From: a virus
IMG/VR virus record: IMGVR_UViG_3300037809_000520
Coordinates: 1-64,000 of that record
Length of the DNA: 64,000 bases
Direction: 5' to 3' (one strand)
The notes beneath the pieces were generated by a model. It was not told the origin of the DNA and made no database searches. It saw nothing but the letters and a program-made list of their open reading frames with translations. A program made the position numbers and the translations under genes. Shown here piece after piece: positions 17,226 to 25,773 of this stretch (position 1 is its first letter; every line of letters starts with the position of its first letter).

Positions 17226-18799
17226 TATAATAACCATTTTATGTCATGGGATTTCCCATCAATCTTCATTTCATATGGATTCTGTATAGAATTTATAGCA
17301 GAATGGCCACCAGTGTATGTTGTTTTGTTAGATTTTACACTACCTAATGTTGCTCTTGTCATATCTAGACTTTGTTGTTGAAATTTCAATGATGTGTCTC
17401 GTAGAAACATACCAATTCCAAATGACATAACCAAGTCATCGTTATAACCTGTTTGAGCTTCTGGTCTTCCATTTTTCCAAATGAATACTTTCATTTCTTC
17501 TATTAGGCGTTTTGAACGAATTGATACAGATTTATCACCCACAAATTCCCTAAATTTATTTATACAAAGAGGTCTTGTTCTCATTGACATAGTAAAACCA
17601 GGAACCATTTCTGAATTGCCTTCAAATACTCTTAAATATGATTCAGCTGTAAGTTGATCTGATTTTGGTGATTGATATAAATTTTTATATCCTCTTTCTA
17701 CAATTGCATCTAAAGTAGCCCAACCAATATTAGCATTTTCAACTACTAACATTGCATTATTATACTCTGTAGCCAATCCAGTTAAAAAATATCCAAACTC
17801 TTTAGGGGGCATTTGTCCTTTGTATTCAGCTACTTGTGTATTTGTTGCTATATCCATTACATGGCAGGCTGAATAATCTTTACCATCACCTCTAGCTACA
17901 TCTGCTACTACCATATATTCTCTAGAATAGTCTGCAGATTCCCAAATCCATAAATTTTGATCCACACCTCTTCTTTCCATTGGGTCTTTAATAGTTGTTT
18001 CATTTAAAAATTCAATCCACTCACCATAAAATACAATATCCCCTGATGTACTAAAATCACAATCACACTCTTGGGCTGCTAATCTAGGATCACCTAACAA
18101 ATCATCCTGTGCATCTCTCCATTCTTGGTTTCTTTCTGGGTGGACCCACCATGGGAGTTTTATGGGTAAAAATTGATTTTCTTTTGATTCAGCATTAACC
18201 CAAGTTTTATGAAACCAATTTCCAGTACCATAAGGTGTACTTAATACAATAGCACCACCACCCGTTGCTAGTGTTTGTTGAGCTGATGCCCAAATTTCTC
18301 CAATATTATCAATAAAGGCAGCCTCATCAATTAATAGTAAAGATACTGCTTCTGATCTACCAGCATCACTACTTGCTGAAGTTGCCTTAATTATTGATCC
18401 ATTACTAAGTCGAAGAGATAATTTATTATTTTCTTCTGCTTTAATAGATAACCATGAAGGTAAATTATCATACATAAATTTTACCTTAGTAACCATATTA
18501 CGTGCTGTTTCTTGTTTAGTCGCAATACATAATACATTTTTATCTTTATGAAACAACATTAACCATAAAGAATAACCTGCAGATAAAGTTGATATACCTA
18601 ATTGTCTTGATTTTAAAATAATTGAATAAGGATTATCTCTAACTAAATATAAAGCTTTTTCTTGGAATGGGTATAAATTAAATTGAATTCTTCCTCTTTG
18701 GGGGTGTTGAATAAAACAGTATTTTTTCATAAAATGAGCTGGGTCTTGGGCGCATCTTAAATATTCTTGTCTTATTATTTTTTTTAAATCCTCAGCCAT
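17225..18799 (-). CDS. gp17: Terminase large subunit, gp17-like
   Basis: A 524-residue DNA packaging motor. The ATPase half has the Walker A variant KSRQLGIST (63-71), an adenine-binding motif NLYPFQEKAL (41-50) and Walker B LLLIDEAAF (about 154-162). The nuclease half has VVADVARGDGKDYSACHV (about 297-314, first catalytic Asp), NANIGWATLDAIV and YNDDLVMSFGIGMF near the C-terminus (last catalytic Asp). Length and order fit T4 gp17. It cuts concatemeric DNA and drives it into the head. Immediately followed by the portal gene. No small terminase subunit is recognisable in the window. Confidence 0.95.
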   Translation of the reverse strand: MAEDLKKIIRQEYLRCAQDPAHFMKKYCFIQHPQRGRIQFNLYPFQEKALYLVRDNPYSIILKSRQLGISTLSAGYSLWLMLFHKDKNVLCIATKQETARNMVTKVKFMYDNLPSWLSIKAEENNKLSLRLSNGSIIKATSASSDAGRSEAVSLLLIDEAAFIDNIGEIWASAQQTLATGGGAIVLSTPYGTGNWFHKTWVNAESKENQFLPIKLPWWVHPERNQEWRDAQDDLLGDPRLAAQECDCDFSTSGDIVFYGEWIEFLNETTIKDPMERRGVDQNLWIWESADYSREYMVVADVARGDGKDYSACHVMDIATNTQVAEYKGQMPPKEFGYFLTGLATEYNNAMLVVENANIGWATLDAIVERGYKNLYQSPKSDQLTAESYLRVFEGNSEMVPGFTMSMRTRPLCINKFREFVGDKSVSIRSKRLIEEMKVFIWKNGRPEAQTGYNDDLVMSFGIGMFLRDTSLKFQQQSLDMTRATLGSVKSNKTTYTGGHSAINSIQNPYEMKIDGKSHDIKWLL

Positions 18800-19396
18800 T
18801 TATTTTTTCCCTATTTTCCAATACACCTTTCCGGAGATTATAGGTTTAAAATCTTGATTAACACCTAAACCTAAACCATATATTTGTTTCTTTTTATCTT
18901 TATATAAAATTTCTCCACCTAAGTAATTAATTTGATCAGATCTACCAGCTACTCCTACTCCCCAATAAAATTCTCTATTATTAAGATATATTTCTTGGGT
19001 TAATGTTGTTGTTGGTAATAATATATCTGATTTTACTTGTCTTGAAAATATTTTGTTTTGGGTTATTGTATCTGTTATAGTTACAACTCCTAAAGAATCT
19101 AATACTATTTCATCTATGTAAACATTTTTAGCATAATAATCTTTTAATACCTCTAATGTATCTATTGGGGTTTTTATTATAATAGTATCATTTTCATATA
19201 TAGTTACAATTTTTTCAATCCATTTAGGAACATATTCTATCTTATTAATAGTAATGGTATCCCATTTAGTTTCAATCTTTGTTATAATTGTAGGTTCACT
19301 AATAGTGGGATTAGAAGAACAGCTCCTTTGTAATAAAAGGAGTACAACTAAAACTACAATGAGTAGAAATTGAATATTTTTAAAGAAGACCTTCAA
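18800..19396 (-). CDS. Membrane-anchored protein, unknown function
   Basis: A 198-residue protein with one strong N-terminal hydrophobic segment (FLLIVVLVVLLLLQRSC, about residues 11-27), preceded by Lys. The Cys followed by Ser-Ser-Asn gives a weak lipobox-like ending, but Gln-Arg before it is unusual. The rest is Thr/Ile/Val-rich and predicted beta, then an aromatic region with GVGVAGRSDQINYLGGEILY that resembles the strands of a small beta-barrel. It overlaps the preceding gene by 17 bases and abuts the terminase gene. A lysis role (spanin-like) is possible but not shown. Confidence 0.55.
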   Translation of the reverse strand: MKVFFKNIQFLLIVVLVVLLLLQRSCSSNPTISEPTIITKIETKWDTITINKIEYVPKWIEKIVTIYENDTIIIKTPIDTLEVLKDYYAKNVYIDEIVLDSLGVVTITDTITQNKIFSRQVKSDILLPTTTLTQEIYLNNREFYWGVGVAGRSDQINYLGGEILYKDKKKQIYGLGLGVNQDFKPIISGKVYWKIGKK

Positions 19397-19745
19397 GCTC
19401 TTTTTTAATTTTTGTTAATTCTCTTAAGCGATCTGTAAGTTTTTGTTTTTCAGAGCCCTCAGCATTTTTCCACTTTTTAACTACTCGCTTCATTTCAGCT
19501 GCTGTTTGTTGAAGTTTTGATGCTAATTTAGATATTGAATCTCCTTTTTTAGCTCCCTTTATGGCTTTTTTATCCATTTCATCCTCATCATCATCTTCTT
19601 CTTTCATTAGATCTTGAGTTTTTTCTAATTCATTGTTAAAATCAGCTTGAGCATCAGCTTTAGCATTAATCTCATCTGCTGATTCTGCTTCTAATAATTC
19701 AAGAATTTCTTCTTTAATGGAGGATTTTAATTCTGATTTTTTCAT
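19380..19745 (-). CDS. Acidic helical protein with capsid-targeting-like N-terminus
   Basis: A 121-residue protein starting MKKSELKSSIKEEILELLEA, the second tag type of this genome, with prohead protease-like sites ILE (14-16) and LLE (17-19) before Ala. The same opening is present in proteins at 33796 and inside the one at 26295. The rest is acidic coiled coil (KEEDDDEDEMDKKAIKG) with a Lys-rich C-terminus. I infer a protein packaged in the head. A promoter-like box lies just upstream at 19760-19768. Confidence 0.6.
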   Translation of the reverse strand: MKKSELKSSIKEEILELLEAESADEINAKADAQADFNNELEKTQDLMKEEDDDEDEMDKKAIKGAKKGDSISKLASKLQQTAAEMKRVVKKWKNAEGSEKQKLTDRLRELTKIKKELEGLL

Positions 19746-19759
19746 TTAGAGTATTTTGT

Positions 19760-19768
19760 TATAAATAT
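19760..19768 (-). promoter_or_regulatory. Putative late promoter box (GATATTTATA)
   Basis: Ends 14 bases before the start at 19745; its last base coincides with the terminal base of the kinase gene ending at 19768. Confidence 0.45.
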
Positions 19769-20298
19769 CACGAAAAAATTGATTGTTTAACTAATTTTGT
19801 ACGTTCTTCTGTTGATCCCTTAATCTCAATTAAATTTTTAATTTTATGTCTATATCTAATAATTAATAATTGGATAGATTCATCAATTTTTTTTCTATAA
19901 TCTGCATCTGTTTCTCGTACACCATTATTTTCAATTTCTACTCCTTCAGGAGAAACATAAAATATATAATCATATTCATCTAACATATTACTTGCAAATG
20001 AACAAAAATCATCTGCTTCCCCATAATACATTGAAGTTGATTGTTTAGCAAAAGCCATTACATCTATAATTGTTCTATCTGTTATAATATTATCTTGCAT
20101 TAATTCACTAGCTCTTTCAGCTAAAAATACAGCTTGACCCTTTACGGTTGAGTCTGTATTTAAAGGAATACTCATTTCCATTAAATATTTTGAACGTTCA
20201 GTTCTAAATTTATATAATTGAAATTCTGGTAATTTAGCTAAAGCGTTAACTAAAGTTGTTTTACCTACTGACATTGTACCACAAAAACCTATTTTCAT
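19768..20298 (-). CDS. NadR-like / AAA-type P-loop kinase
   Basis: A 176-residue P-loop protein. Walker A is GTMSVGKTTL (7-16). The following helix, an acidic substrate region and IITDRTIIDVMAFA (about 96-109) match the ATP-binding kinase domain found in NadR and related deoxynucleoside or ribosylnicotinamide kinases. ETDADYRKKIDESIQ (about 140-154) is the lid-like helix. The substrate is not certain: nicotinamide riboside, a nucleoside, or a polynucleotide end are possible. It lies 1 base downstream of a cupin gene, in a tight four-gene cluster. Confidence 0.7.
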   Translation of the reverse strand: MKIGFCGTMSVGKTTLVNALAKLPEFQLYKFRTERSKYLMEMSIPLNTDSTVKGQAVFLAERASELMQDNIITDRTIIDVMAFAKQSTSMYYGEADDFCSFASNMLDEYDYIFYVSPEGVEIENNGVRETDADYRKKIDESIQLLIIRYRHKIKNLIEIKGSTEERTKLVKQSIFS

Positions 20299-20299
20299 A

Positions 20300-20707
20300 T
20301 TAAAACGGTAAATTTAAAGGATCTAATTGGGAAGATCCCATTCCCACTCTATAACTATCACTGTCGAAATGTTGTGTTGATACCTCAAATATACAACTTC
20401 CTTCTTCAAGAGCCAACATTTGGTGGGGTTGACCAGGCATTAAATGGATGCAATCCCCTTCTGTTACTTCAACTGTTCTTTGTTCAGCATTTTCAGTATC
20501 AATATATTTGTATAAGAATTTTCCTTTAGAAATATACCATGCTTCATCTTTTAGGAGATGATAATGCATTGAAAATGATTTATCTTTTTTAAATACTAAA
20601 AGTTTTCCACAGTATTTTTCATTATTAATAATCCACAATTCATGACCCCATGCTTTTTCATGAATTTCTCCTTTGTAAGGCATTGCCTCTAATGTATGAT
20701 CCCTCAT
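20300..20707 (-). CDS. Cupin-fold protein
   Basis: A 135-residue single-domain cupin. Metal-binding residues are visible in the expected spacing: His48 and His50 in SMHYHLLKDEAW, Glu55, and His95 in LMPGQPHQML. The opening KAWGHELWI resembles the start of the mannose-6-phosphate isomerase / sugar-nucleotide cupin families. Reaction unknown; it could be a sugar isomerase, a small-molecule oxygenase, or a binding protein. Neighbours are a kinase and a small unknown gene, all separated by 1 base, so probably co-translated. Confidence 0.75.
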   Translation of the reverse strand: MRDHTLEAMPYKGEIHEKAWGHELWIINNEKYCGKLLVFKKDKSFSMHYHLLKDEAWYISKGKFLYKYIDTENAEQRTVEVTEGDCIHLMPGQPHQMLALEEGSCIFEVSTQHFDSDSYRVGMGSSQLDPLNLPF

Positions 20708-20708
20708 A

Positions 20709-20981
20709 TTAATGTCTTGATGTTCCTTTACCAGCTGTTGTTTTATACCAAGGTAATCCCTCTCGCTCTTTCATTATATATTTAAAATCTTCTTCAGAAT
20801 ATTCAATACCACTTAAAAAATATCCTTTTTTAAATTCTGAATTTTTGGAAATTGGAACTATTGCTGGTGAATCATATCTGTGATGTTTAAAATGTTCCTC
20901 ACCTTCCATTTTAATTAAATAATGTCTTGCACCTTTGTATTTAATTACTTTTTCTTCATAATATTTTTCTTTCTTTTTCAT
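20709..20981 (-). CDS. Small conserved protein, unknown function
   Basis: A 90-residue protein, very Lys-rich at the N-terminus. The middle (HHRYDSPAIVPI, then KGYFLSGIEYSEEDFKYIM) resembles the short repeat-like units of the form H-R-x-D-x-P-A-I ... W/Y-x-x-G found in small bacterial and phage proteins of unknown role. It lies 5 bases after the FAD oxidoreductase stop and 1 base before the cupin gene. No Cys, no membrane segment. Confidence 0.6.
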   Translation of the reverse strand: MKKKEKYYEEKVIKYKGARHYLIKMEGEEHFKHHRYDSPAIVPISKNSEFKKGYFLSGIEYSEEDFKYIMKEREGLPWYKTTAGKGTSRH

Positions 20982-20986
20982 AATTT

Positions 20987-22330
20987 TTATTTTAATAATT
21001 GTTCTCCTACTAATGTTCCTTGTGCCCCCGATACTGTAATACCTCTGGCACTTAAAGCGTCACCCACAAAATGTACATTCGGATATTTTGTTAAACTTAA
21101 ATCATTATAATTAACTAGGGGTTCTGGTGATAGATATTTTACTTCTGGGATGTAAATTCCCCAATCATCTTTAAGTGTTGGAAATACTTTTTTCATATCC
21201 TCAATGAAATCTTCTATATAATCATAATAACCTTTAAATGATTTTTTAACTATATCTAAAGATTTAGTGGGCATAGCATCAACTAAATCACCTTCACTTG
21301 TCATTCCTCTTTCACGTGATGGGCTATAATATAAACCCGAATTAGCTTTACGAGCATATCTACCAATACCTTTACTACAATCCATCCATTGTGAATTTAC
21401 TAATTTAACTAATTCTCTAGACCAATCAAATGGTTTATCAATGCCTTGAATTTCCATTAAAATCCCAAAATTAGTCATATTATTTCTATGTTCTTCTCCT
21501 TTTTTAGCATGTCCATTGTAGCTAACATCTCCATACGTTTGCTCAACGGCAACATATGCTGCATTGTTGTTTGTACAGAAAGAACGTAGTGATACTCCTT
21601 TGTCTTCGAATTTACGATATAACTTAAAATCATAACTTACATCAATTAGTTTTTGGAAGTGGTTTTGTGGTGCTTCAAATCGAACACCTATTTGTACTGG
21701 CTTTGGTTCTGTAGGAAGATCATATTTTTCAGCTAATTTCTTACCGAAGTCAATTCCTGATTTGCCAACACCAAATATAAGTTTATCATATGATAAGGTG
21801 AAATTATCTACTTCACTAGCATTGGTTACCACTATTTGTGAATCAAATTTAATATCGGTTACTTTTTCTTCCCATCTAAATTCTACACCACCATCTACTA
21901 AATAATTATACCAATTTTTACCTATTTCATGTAAGTAATCTGTACCTACGTGCCATACAGGGAATAAGCGTAAGCCAAAATAGGGTTTAATAAAATCTGG
22001 TTCTGCTTGGGGGTCTGAGCATTGTACTTCCTCAGGCTTGGGATGGAATCTTTTAAAATTATTAATTACTTGATCAAATAATTCCATTGCTTTTTCATCT
22101 CCTGTGTATTTTGATAATTGACCACCAATGGATGTATGGTAAGTTAATTTACCATCAGACCAACCACCTGCTCCTAAGAAACCAGTCATTACTTCTTCAG
22201 GTTTTCTATCATATGGGTTTTTACCCATATCAATAATAGTGATATTACCTTTAAAGTTGTTATCTACAAGTTTTGTAGCGGCATTTACTCCTGCTACACC
22301 TGCTCCTACAATTACTACATTTTTACTCAT
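20987..22330 (-). CDS. FAD-dependent oxidoreductase (dehydrogenase-like)
   Basis: A 447-residue flavoprotein. The N-terminal Rossmann motif is VVIVGAGVAGVNAATKL (5-21) with the G-x-G-x-x-G dinucleotide signature, followed by an acidic residue at the end of the second strand (ITIIDMG). Near residues 50-65 GFLGAGGWSDGKL is characteristic of the NAD(FAD)-utilising dehydrogenase group. The C-terminus has NVHFVGDALSARGITVSGAQ, the usual second FAD-binding block (G-D). Cytoplasmic; substrate unknown. It starts the metabolic cluster and has a promoter-like box CGTATATTAA upstream. Confidence 0.85.
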   Translation of the reverse strand: MSKNVVIVGAGVAGVNAATKLVDNNFKGNITIIDMGKNPYDRKPEEVMTGFLGAGGWSDGKLTYHTSIGGQLSKYTGDEKAMELFDQVINNFKRFHPKPEEVQCSDPQAEPDFIKPYFGLRLFPVWHVGTDYLHEIGKNWYNYLVDGGVEFRWEEKVTDIKFDSQIVVTNASEVDNFTLSYDKLIFGVGKSGIDFGKKLAEKYDLPTEPKPVQIGVRFEAPQNHFQKLIDVSYDFKLYRKFEDKGVSLRSFCTNNNAAYVAVEQTYGDVSYNGHAKKGEEHRNNMTNFGILMEIQGIDKPFDWSRELVKLVNSQWMDCSKGIGRYARKANSGLYYSPSRERGMTSEGDLVDAMPTKSLDIVKKSFKGYYDYIEDFIEDMKKVFPTLKDDWGIYIPEVKYLSPEPLVNYNDLSLTKYPNVHFVGDALSARGITVSGAQGTLVGEQLLK

Positions 22331-22352
22331 TTAGACTTAATTTTATTTGTCA

Positions 22353-22362
22353 TTAATATACG
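22353..22362 (-). promoter_or_regulatory. Putative promoter box, second class (CGTATATTAA)
   Basis: Lies 22 bases before the FAD oxidoreductase start, right after the terminator at 22363-22394. Confidence 0.4.
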
Positions 22363-22394
22363 AAAAAAAAATGTGACCTCCAAATGAAGGCCAC
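22363..22394 (-). terminator. Intrinsic terminator after the gene at 22456
   Basis: On the minus strand GTGGCCTTC pairs with GGAGGTCAC (two G-U pairs, loop ATTT) and is followed after one A by nine T residues. The pairs are intact only on the minus strand, which fixes its direction. A second stem (GCTCG / CGAGC at 22422-22440) lies between it and the gene. Confidence 0.85.
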
Positions 22395-22455
22395 AGATCT
22401 TAAAATTTATTTTATATAATCGCTCGGCTATGAATCGAGCTGTAAGTTTATAATA

Positions 22456-23190
22456 TTATGGTTGTTTTGTTGCAAATGCTAATTCCCCATTTAGTAGGAT
22501 ACCATGACCACATGCTAACCAACACCCAGCTGCAAGTTCATCTGATGTTGAAGTAGTAGGTAATCCAAAATGGTTAAGACCCATTCGTCCTATTGTATCC
22601 CTCATTTTTAGACTAAATTCCCCTAATGTTCCTACTGCCACATCCCAATGTATTCTTCTTCCATTTTGTCCTGCTGCTACTAAATTAGATTTTGAAACTG
22701 TATAAAAATTATAATAGTCTGCGTTTTGTTTAGGTCTTCCGGGTTTTTTGGAAGCTGCTGCTAAATTAAATTGTGACCCTACATCACCAAAATTATTAGC
22801 CCAATCAGTTGAATCAAAATCTCCTCCACTAAGAGCATAGGCCTGGGGGTCAACTGCTCCTAACCATATACACTGGGATGAAGATGGGAAAGTGACTGGC
22901 CCACCCCCTGTGTCTCCTCCAACATCCATAGCAAATCCCAAATTTTGGGTGTTTGATGTTCCTCCAACATTTACAGGCATTGAACCACATAACTCACCAT
23001 CTATATCCACACTTCCCCCTATAGAAGAATTACTTGCATAATTGGGGGTGTCTATTACAAAATTATGCTGTGAGTCTACATAATAGAGATCATCTTCATT
23101 ATTATAGGAACCAAATAATCCTATACCTGTACCTACTTCTGGTGTTTTCCCAAGTGCTACCAATCCACTAAACATCATATAATTTGCCAT
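22456..23190 (-). CDS. Probable virion protein, unknown
   Basis: A 244-residue protein, Gly-, Asn- and Ser-rich with few Lys, unlike the acidic proteins on its upstream side. It starts MANYMMFSGLVALGKTPEVG without a signal peptide. NADYYNFYTVSKSNL and GRRIHWDVAVGTLGEF are amphipathic strands; the C-terminus has GCWLACGHGILLNGELAF with two Cys. The composition suggests a beta-structured capsid decoration or fibre-associated protein. It has its own promoter-like box and terminator, so it is probably an independently transcribed late gene with high expression. Confidence 0.55.
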   Translation of the reverse strand: MANYMMFSGLVALGKTPEVGTGIGLFGSYNNEDDLYYVDSQHNFVIDTPNYASNSSIGGSVDIDGELCGSMPVNVGGTSNTQNLGFAMDVGGDTGGGPVTFPSSSQCIWLGAVDPQAYALSGGDFDSTDWANNFGDVGSQFNLAAASKKPGRPKQNADYYNFYTVSKSNLVAAGQNGRRIHWDVAVGTLGEFSLKMRDTIGRMGLNHFGLPTTSTSDELAAGCWLACGHGILLNGELAFATKQP

Positions 23191-23204
23191 GTTTATTTTT
23201 TATT

Positions 23205-23213
23205 TATAATTAT
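23205..23213 (-). promoter_or_regulatory. Putative late promoter box, variant (ATAATTATA)
   Basis: A one- or two-base variant of the recurring box, ending 14 bases before the start at 23190. Confidence 0.35.
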
Positions 23214-23216
23214 ACA

Positions 23217-24089
23217 TTAATAATCCCATTCTTCATCATCTTCTTCATCATCATAACCATAATCATCATCATCATCATAATCTTCTTCATCTTCATACTC
23301 AGCATCATAATTAAACATATCCTCATCTGATTCAGTATAATTTCCATCTTTACTATCTATATAATCTAATATTTTTTCTAAAGCAAATTCAGTTAATCGT
23401 TCATATATTTTTTCTTCATCTCCTGAAGATGACATAATTTTACTAAAAATACTTTTTAATGTCGATTGTATTTCTGAAGGAATATCTGTTGAATTAATTA
23501 AAAATGAATGAGCAGGACCTGCTGTTTCAGTACCATATCCTTTATAATAGAAATCTCCATCATTATAATAACGATAAATAATTTTATTTATAGCTCTTAA
23601 TAATTCACCTTCAATTGTATCAGCATTACCTTGTCCAGGTACTAATTTTTCAAAGTAATCATTACTTCTTTTTTCTAATTCACCTCCAACCCATTCTTTA
23701 ATCTTTTTCTTTTTTGATATTGCTGTGTCTTTACACATCTCATCAAATTCAGGTCCGTCTTGAGAGCATGCCCATTTTCTTTGTTTTTCAGAGAAAACTT
23801 CTTTTAGTTTTTGATTTTCATTTAACTTAAACTGTTGTGTAAGTTTTTCCCAAGAATAGTTTTTATCAACCCACCCTTGTAATTTTTCTTCATCCCAATC
23901 TTTCTTAAATTTATTAGCATTATTAAGATCTGTTAAGATTTTTAATTTTTTAGCAGTACGTTCGTTCCACTCTTTATTTGATAATTCCTTTTCTGCTTTT
24001 CGACTTACATCTATGGCATCCCACCTTGATTCGGTTGATTCTGTTAATCTACCTTCTGCTAAATATTTTTTTAAATCGAAATTTTTCAT
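23217..24089 (-). CDS. Putative internal head protein with capsid-targeting tag
   Basis: A 290-residue protein. I chose the ATG at 24087-24089 rather than a longer open frame because it gives the shared tag MKNFDLKKYLAEGRLTES and because the extension overlaps the upstream gene. L-A-E (10-12) before Gly is a match to the T4 prohead protease site. The body is highly charged and helical; the last 45 residues are almost entirely Asp, Glu and Tyr (DYDDDDDYGYDDEEDDEEW). EEKLQGWVDKNYSWEKL is the clearest ordered part. Function unknown; I infer packaging into the head and ejection with the DNA. Confidence 0.65.
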   Translation of the reverse strand: MKNFDLKKYLAEGRLTESTESRWDAIDVSRKAEKELSNKEWNERTAKKLKILTDLNNANKFKKDWDEEKLQGWVDKNYSWEKLTQQFKLNENQKLKEVFSEKQRKWACSQDGPEFDEMCKDTAISKKKKIKEWVGGELEKRSNDYFEKLVPGQGNADTIEGELLRAINKIIYRYYNDGDFYYKGYGTETAGPAHSFLINSTDIPSEIQSTLKSIFSKIMSSSGDEEKIYERLTEFALEKILDYIDSKDGNYTESDEDMFNYDAEYEDEEDYDDDDDYGYDDEEDDEEWDY

Positions 24090-24099
24090 TTGTTTTATT

Positions 24100-24606
24100 T
24101 TACGGTGTAGTAGAATATATATATTCGTTAAATTGAAGATTGATATACTTGTCATATGGCATCGTACCCACATTATAAGCAAATTTATCTTTACCAATAG
24201 GAGCTTCATTTTTATTAATAAACCGTTTACGTTTTGTAACAAAATCTATTAAATATTGCTCTGGGTCTTCTTGTTTTTTTAATTGAGGGTGATTAGCTAA
24301 TATTGGTTTAATTCTTTTTACTATATCTTCTACCGAATCTCTTTCGTATGCCATTTCGGCTATATCTTCTTCTTTAATTACACCTTCAGATAAATCTATA
24401 TATGATTTCAAATCATCAAGTAAATCTTTATCTGTAGAGTTTTCATAGGCATCAGGTTCAAAATTTCCATCGAGTTCATCTATATAATCTTCAATATATT
24501 CATCCTCTATGCCTTTTTCTTTTCCTAATTTCCTAACTCTTGAAGCAATTTCATCTGCAGTTACACCTTCTGTAAGGAATTGTCTAAATCTGTATAGTTC
24601 TTTCAT
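24100..24606 (-). CDS. Putative internal head protein with tag variant
   Basis: A 168-residue acidic protein beginning MKELYRFRQFLTEGVTADE, a divergent version of the tag with cleavage-like L-T-E (11-13) before Gly. Most of the body is acidic and helical (residues about 25-110), followed by KKQEDPEQYLIDFVTKRKRF and a non-charged tail with several Tyr. No enzymatic motif. It lies 10 bases upstream of the gene starting at 24089 and 7 bases after the previous member of the array. Confidence 0.6.
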   Translation of the reverse strand: MKELYRFRQFLTEGVTADEIASRVRKLGKEKGIEDEYIEDYIDELDGNFEPDAYENSTDKDLLDDLKSYIDLSEGVIKEEDIAEMAYERDSVEDIVKRIKPILANHPQLKKQEDPEQYLIDFVTKRKRFINKNEAPIGKDKFAYNVGTMPYDKYINLQFNEYIYSTTP

Positions 24607-24613
24607 TTTATTT

Positions 24614-24964
24614 TTATATTATATCTTGTATTTTAGTATATTGATCTGCAGTTAGAACATCAAAAGTATAATCTTCAAAATCACCACCATCATAAAGTAT
24701 AGTTGATACTGCTCCAGCAATATCATTTCTTAATTCTTTTGAATCAGCATTTAAAGCTTTAACTGCCTTAACATAATCTTTAAATGTGTTCATAGCTTCA
24801 TCGGATACTTTTCCAAATTCAGCATCAACACCACCAGCATCAATTACATCATCATTTCCTACTTTAATTTCTCCTGCTGCCCATTCTGACCAGTAGTCTC
24901 TTAAATTATCTTCTTTTAGTAGCCTACCTTCAGCTAAATATTTTTTTAAATTGAAATTTTCCAT
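24614..24964 (-). CDS. Putative internal head protein with capsid-targeting tag
   Basis: A 116-residue protein; the ATG at 24962-24964 was chosen over a longer frame (start 24997) because it yields the common tag MENFNLKKYLAEGRLLKED and avoids overlap with the upstream gene. The L-A-E site (10-12) is followed by an acidic, helical body of about 95 residues with DAGGVDAEFGKVSDEAM and YDGGDFEDYTFDVL. No recognisable fold. Cleavage at L-A-E would release a protein of about 104 residues. Confidence 0.62.
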   Translation of the reverse strand: MENFNLKKYLAEGRLLKEDNLRDYWSEWAAGEIKVGNDDVIDAGGVDAEFGKVSDEAMNTFKDYVKAVKALNADSKELRNDIAGAVSTILYDGGDFEDYTFDVLTADQYTKIQDII

Positions 24965-24980
24965 TTTTATTTTATTTATT

Positions 24981-25382
24981 TTATCTCCAAAATTCACTTC
25001 CTTCTACCATCCAACGTTCAAAATCTTTATCAGAATGTACAAACTCTACACCTTTTGGATTTCCTATAAAGTAATCATCAAGCATTTGTTCTGTATCAAT
25101 TTCAAATCCTAAATACTCTGACATTTTATCTTCATTAGTTTCTAAAAATTTGTCTCCATTTTCGGATGTAAAGTCTTTTTTATCTTCTTCAACGTTTGCA
25201 GGATCAGTAAAATATCCATAGTTAATATAATCTATAAATTCTTCTTCTAATTTTTTTACATCAACATCCATGTATTTGGTATAACTAAAGAAATCAAGTA
25301 ATTCTTGTCCTCTTAGCTTAGTGATGTCTTCTTTTAATAGTTTACTTTCAGCTAAATACTTTTTTAAATTGAAATTTTCCAT
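24981..25382 (-). CDS. Putative internal head protein with capsid-targeting tag
   Basis: A 133-residue protein with tag MENFNLKKYLAESKLLKED, the L-A-E site being followed by Ser. The body is acidic (DVKKLEEEFIDYINYGYF, EEDKKDFTSENGDKF) and ends with an aromatic-rich segment (DFERWMVEGSEFWR). Unrelated in sequence to its neighbours past residue 20. It starts 11 bases after the preceding gene and is followed 16 bases later by the next start. Confidence 0.62.
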   Translation of the reverse strand: MENFNLKKYLAESKLLKEDITKLRGQELLDFFSYTKYMDVDVKKLEEEFIDYINYGYFTDPANVEEDKKDFTSENGDKFLETNEDKMSEYLGFEIDTEQMLDDYFIGNPKGVEFVHSDKDFERWMVEGSEFWR

Positions 25383-25393
25383 TTACTTTTATT

Positions 25394-25762
25394 TTAAAAG
25401 TTAAGTGCTATTTTTTTAGCTGTTTCTCCTTCTTCAGGGGTTATTAATCCTTGTTTAACATGAACATCAATAGCATCTAGAACAGACTCACGATCTGCTC
25501 CTGTTCCAACATCTAAATTTGCTTGTTTTACCCACTCGTCTTCTAAAGCCATGTAATCTTCAATAGACATTGTTTTAGGAGCGGGTAAAATATTACTTTT
25601 AATCCATCCAGCATCTTCTACATCAAAGCCAAAATCATCCGGTGAGGTAAGTACATCTTTAATGTAGTCATTACCACCAAACATAATAGTGGTGTCAACC
25701 ATTATCTCTTCTTTTAATAGTTTACTTTCAGCTAAATATTTTTTTAAGTCAAATTCTTTCAT
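25394..25762 (-). CDS. Putative internal head protein with capsid-targeting tag
   Basis: A 122-residue protein with tag MKEFDLKKYLAESKLLKEE and the L-A-E site at 10-12. The body differs from other members: TTIMFGGNDYIKDVL and an EF-hand-free acidic region, then EEGETAKKIALNF at the C-terminus. It contains both helical and beta-prone stretches and no Cys. No function can be assigned. Confidence 0.62.
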   Translation of the reverse strand: MKEFDLKKYLAESKLLKEEIMVDTTIMFGGNDYIKDVLTSPDDFGFDVEDAGWIKSNILPAPKTMSIEDYMALEDEWVKQANLDVGTGADRESVLDAIDVHVKQGLITPEEGETAKKIALNF

Positions 25763-25773
25763 TGTTATATTTT

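Noticed and set aside
24090-24242. N-terminal extension of the gene at 23217
   Set aside because: The extension is hydrophobic, overlaps the upstream tagged gene, and hides the conserved tag start at 24089.
24965-24997. N-terminal extension of the gene at 24614
   Set aside because: It overlaps the previous gene and precedes the shared tag start at 24964.
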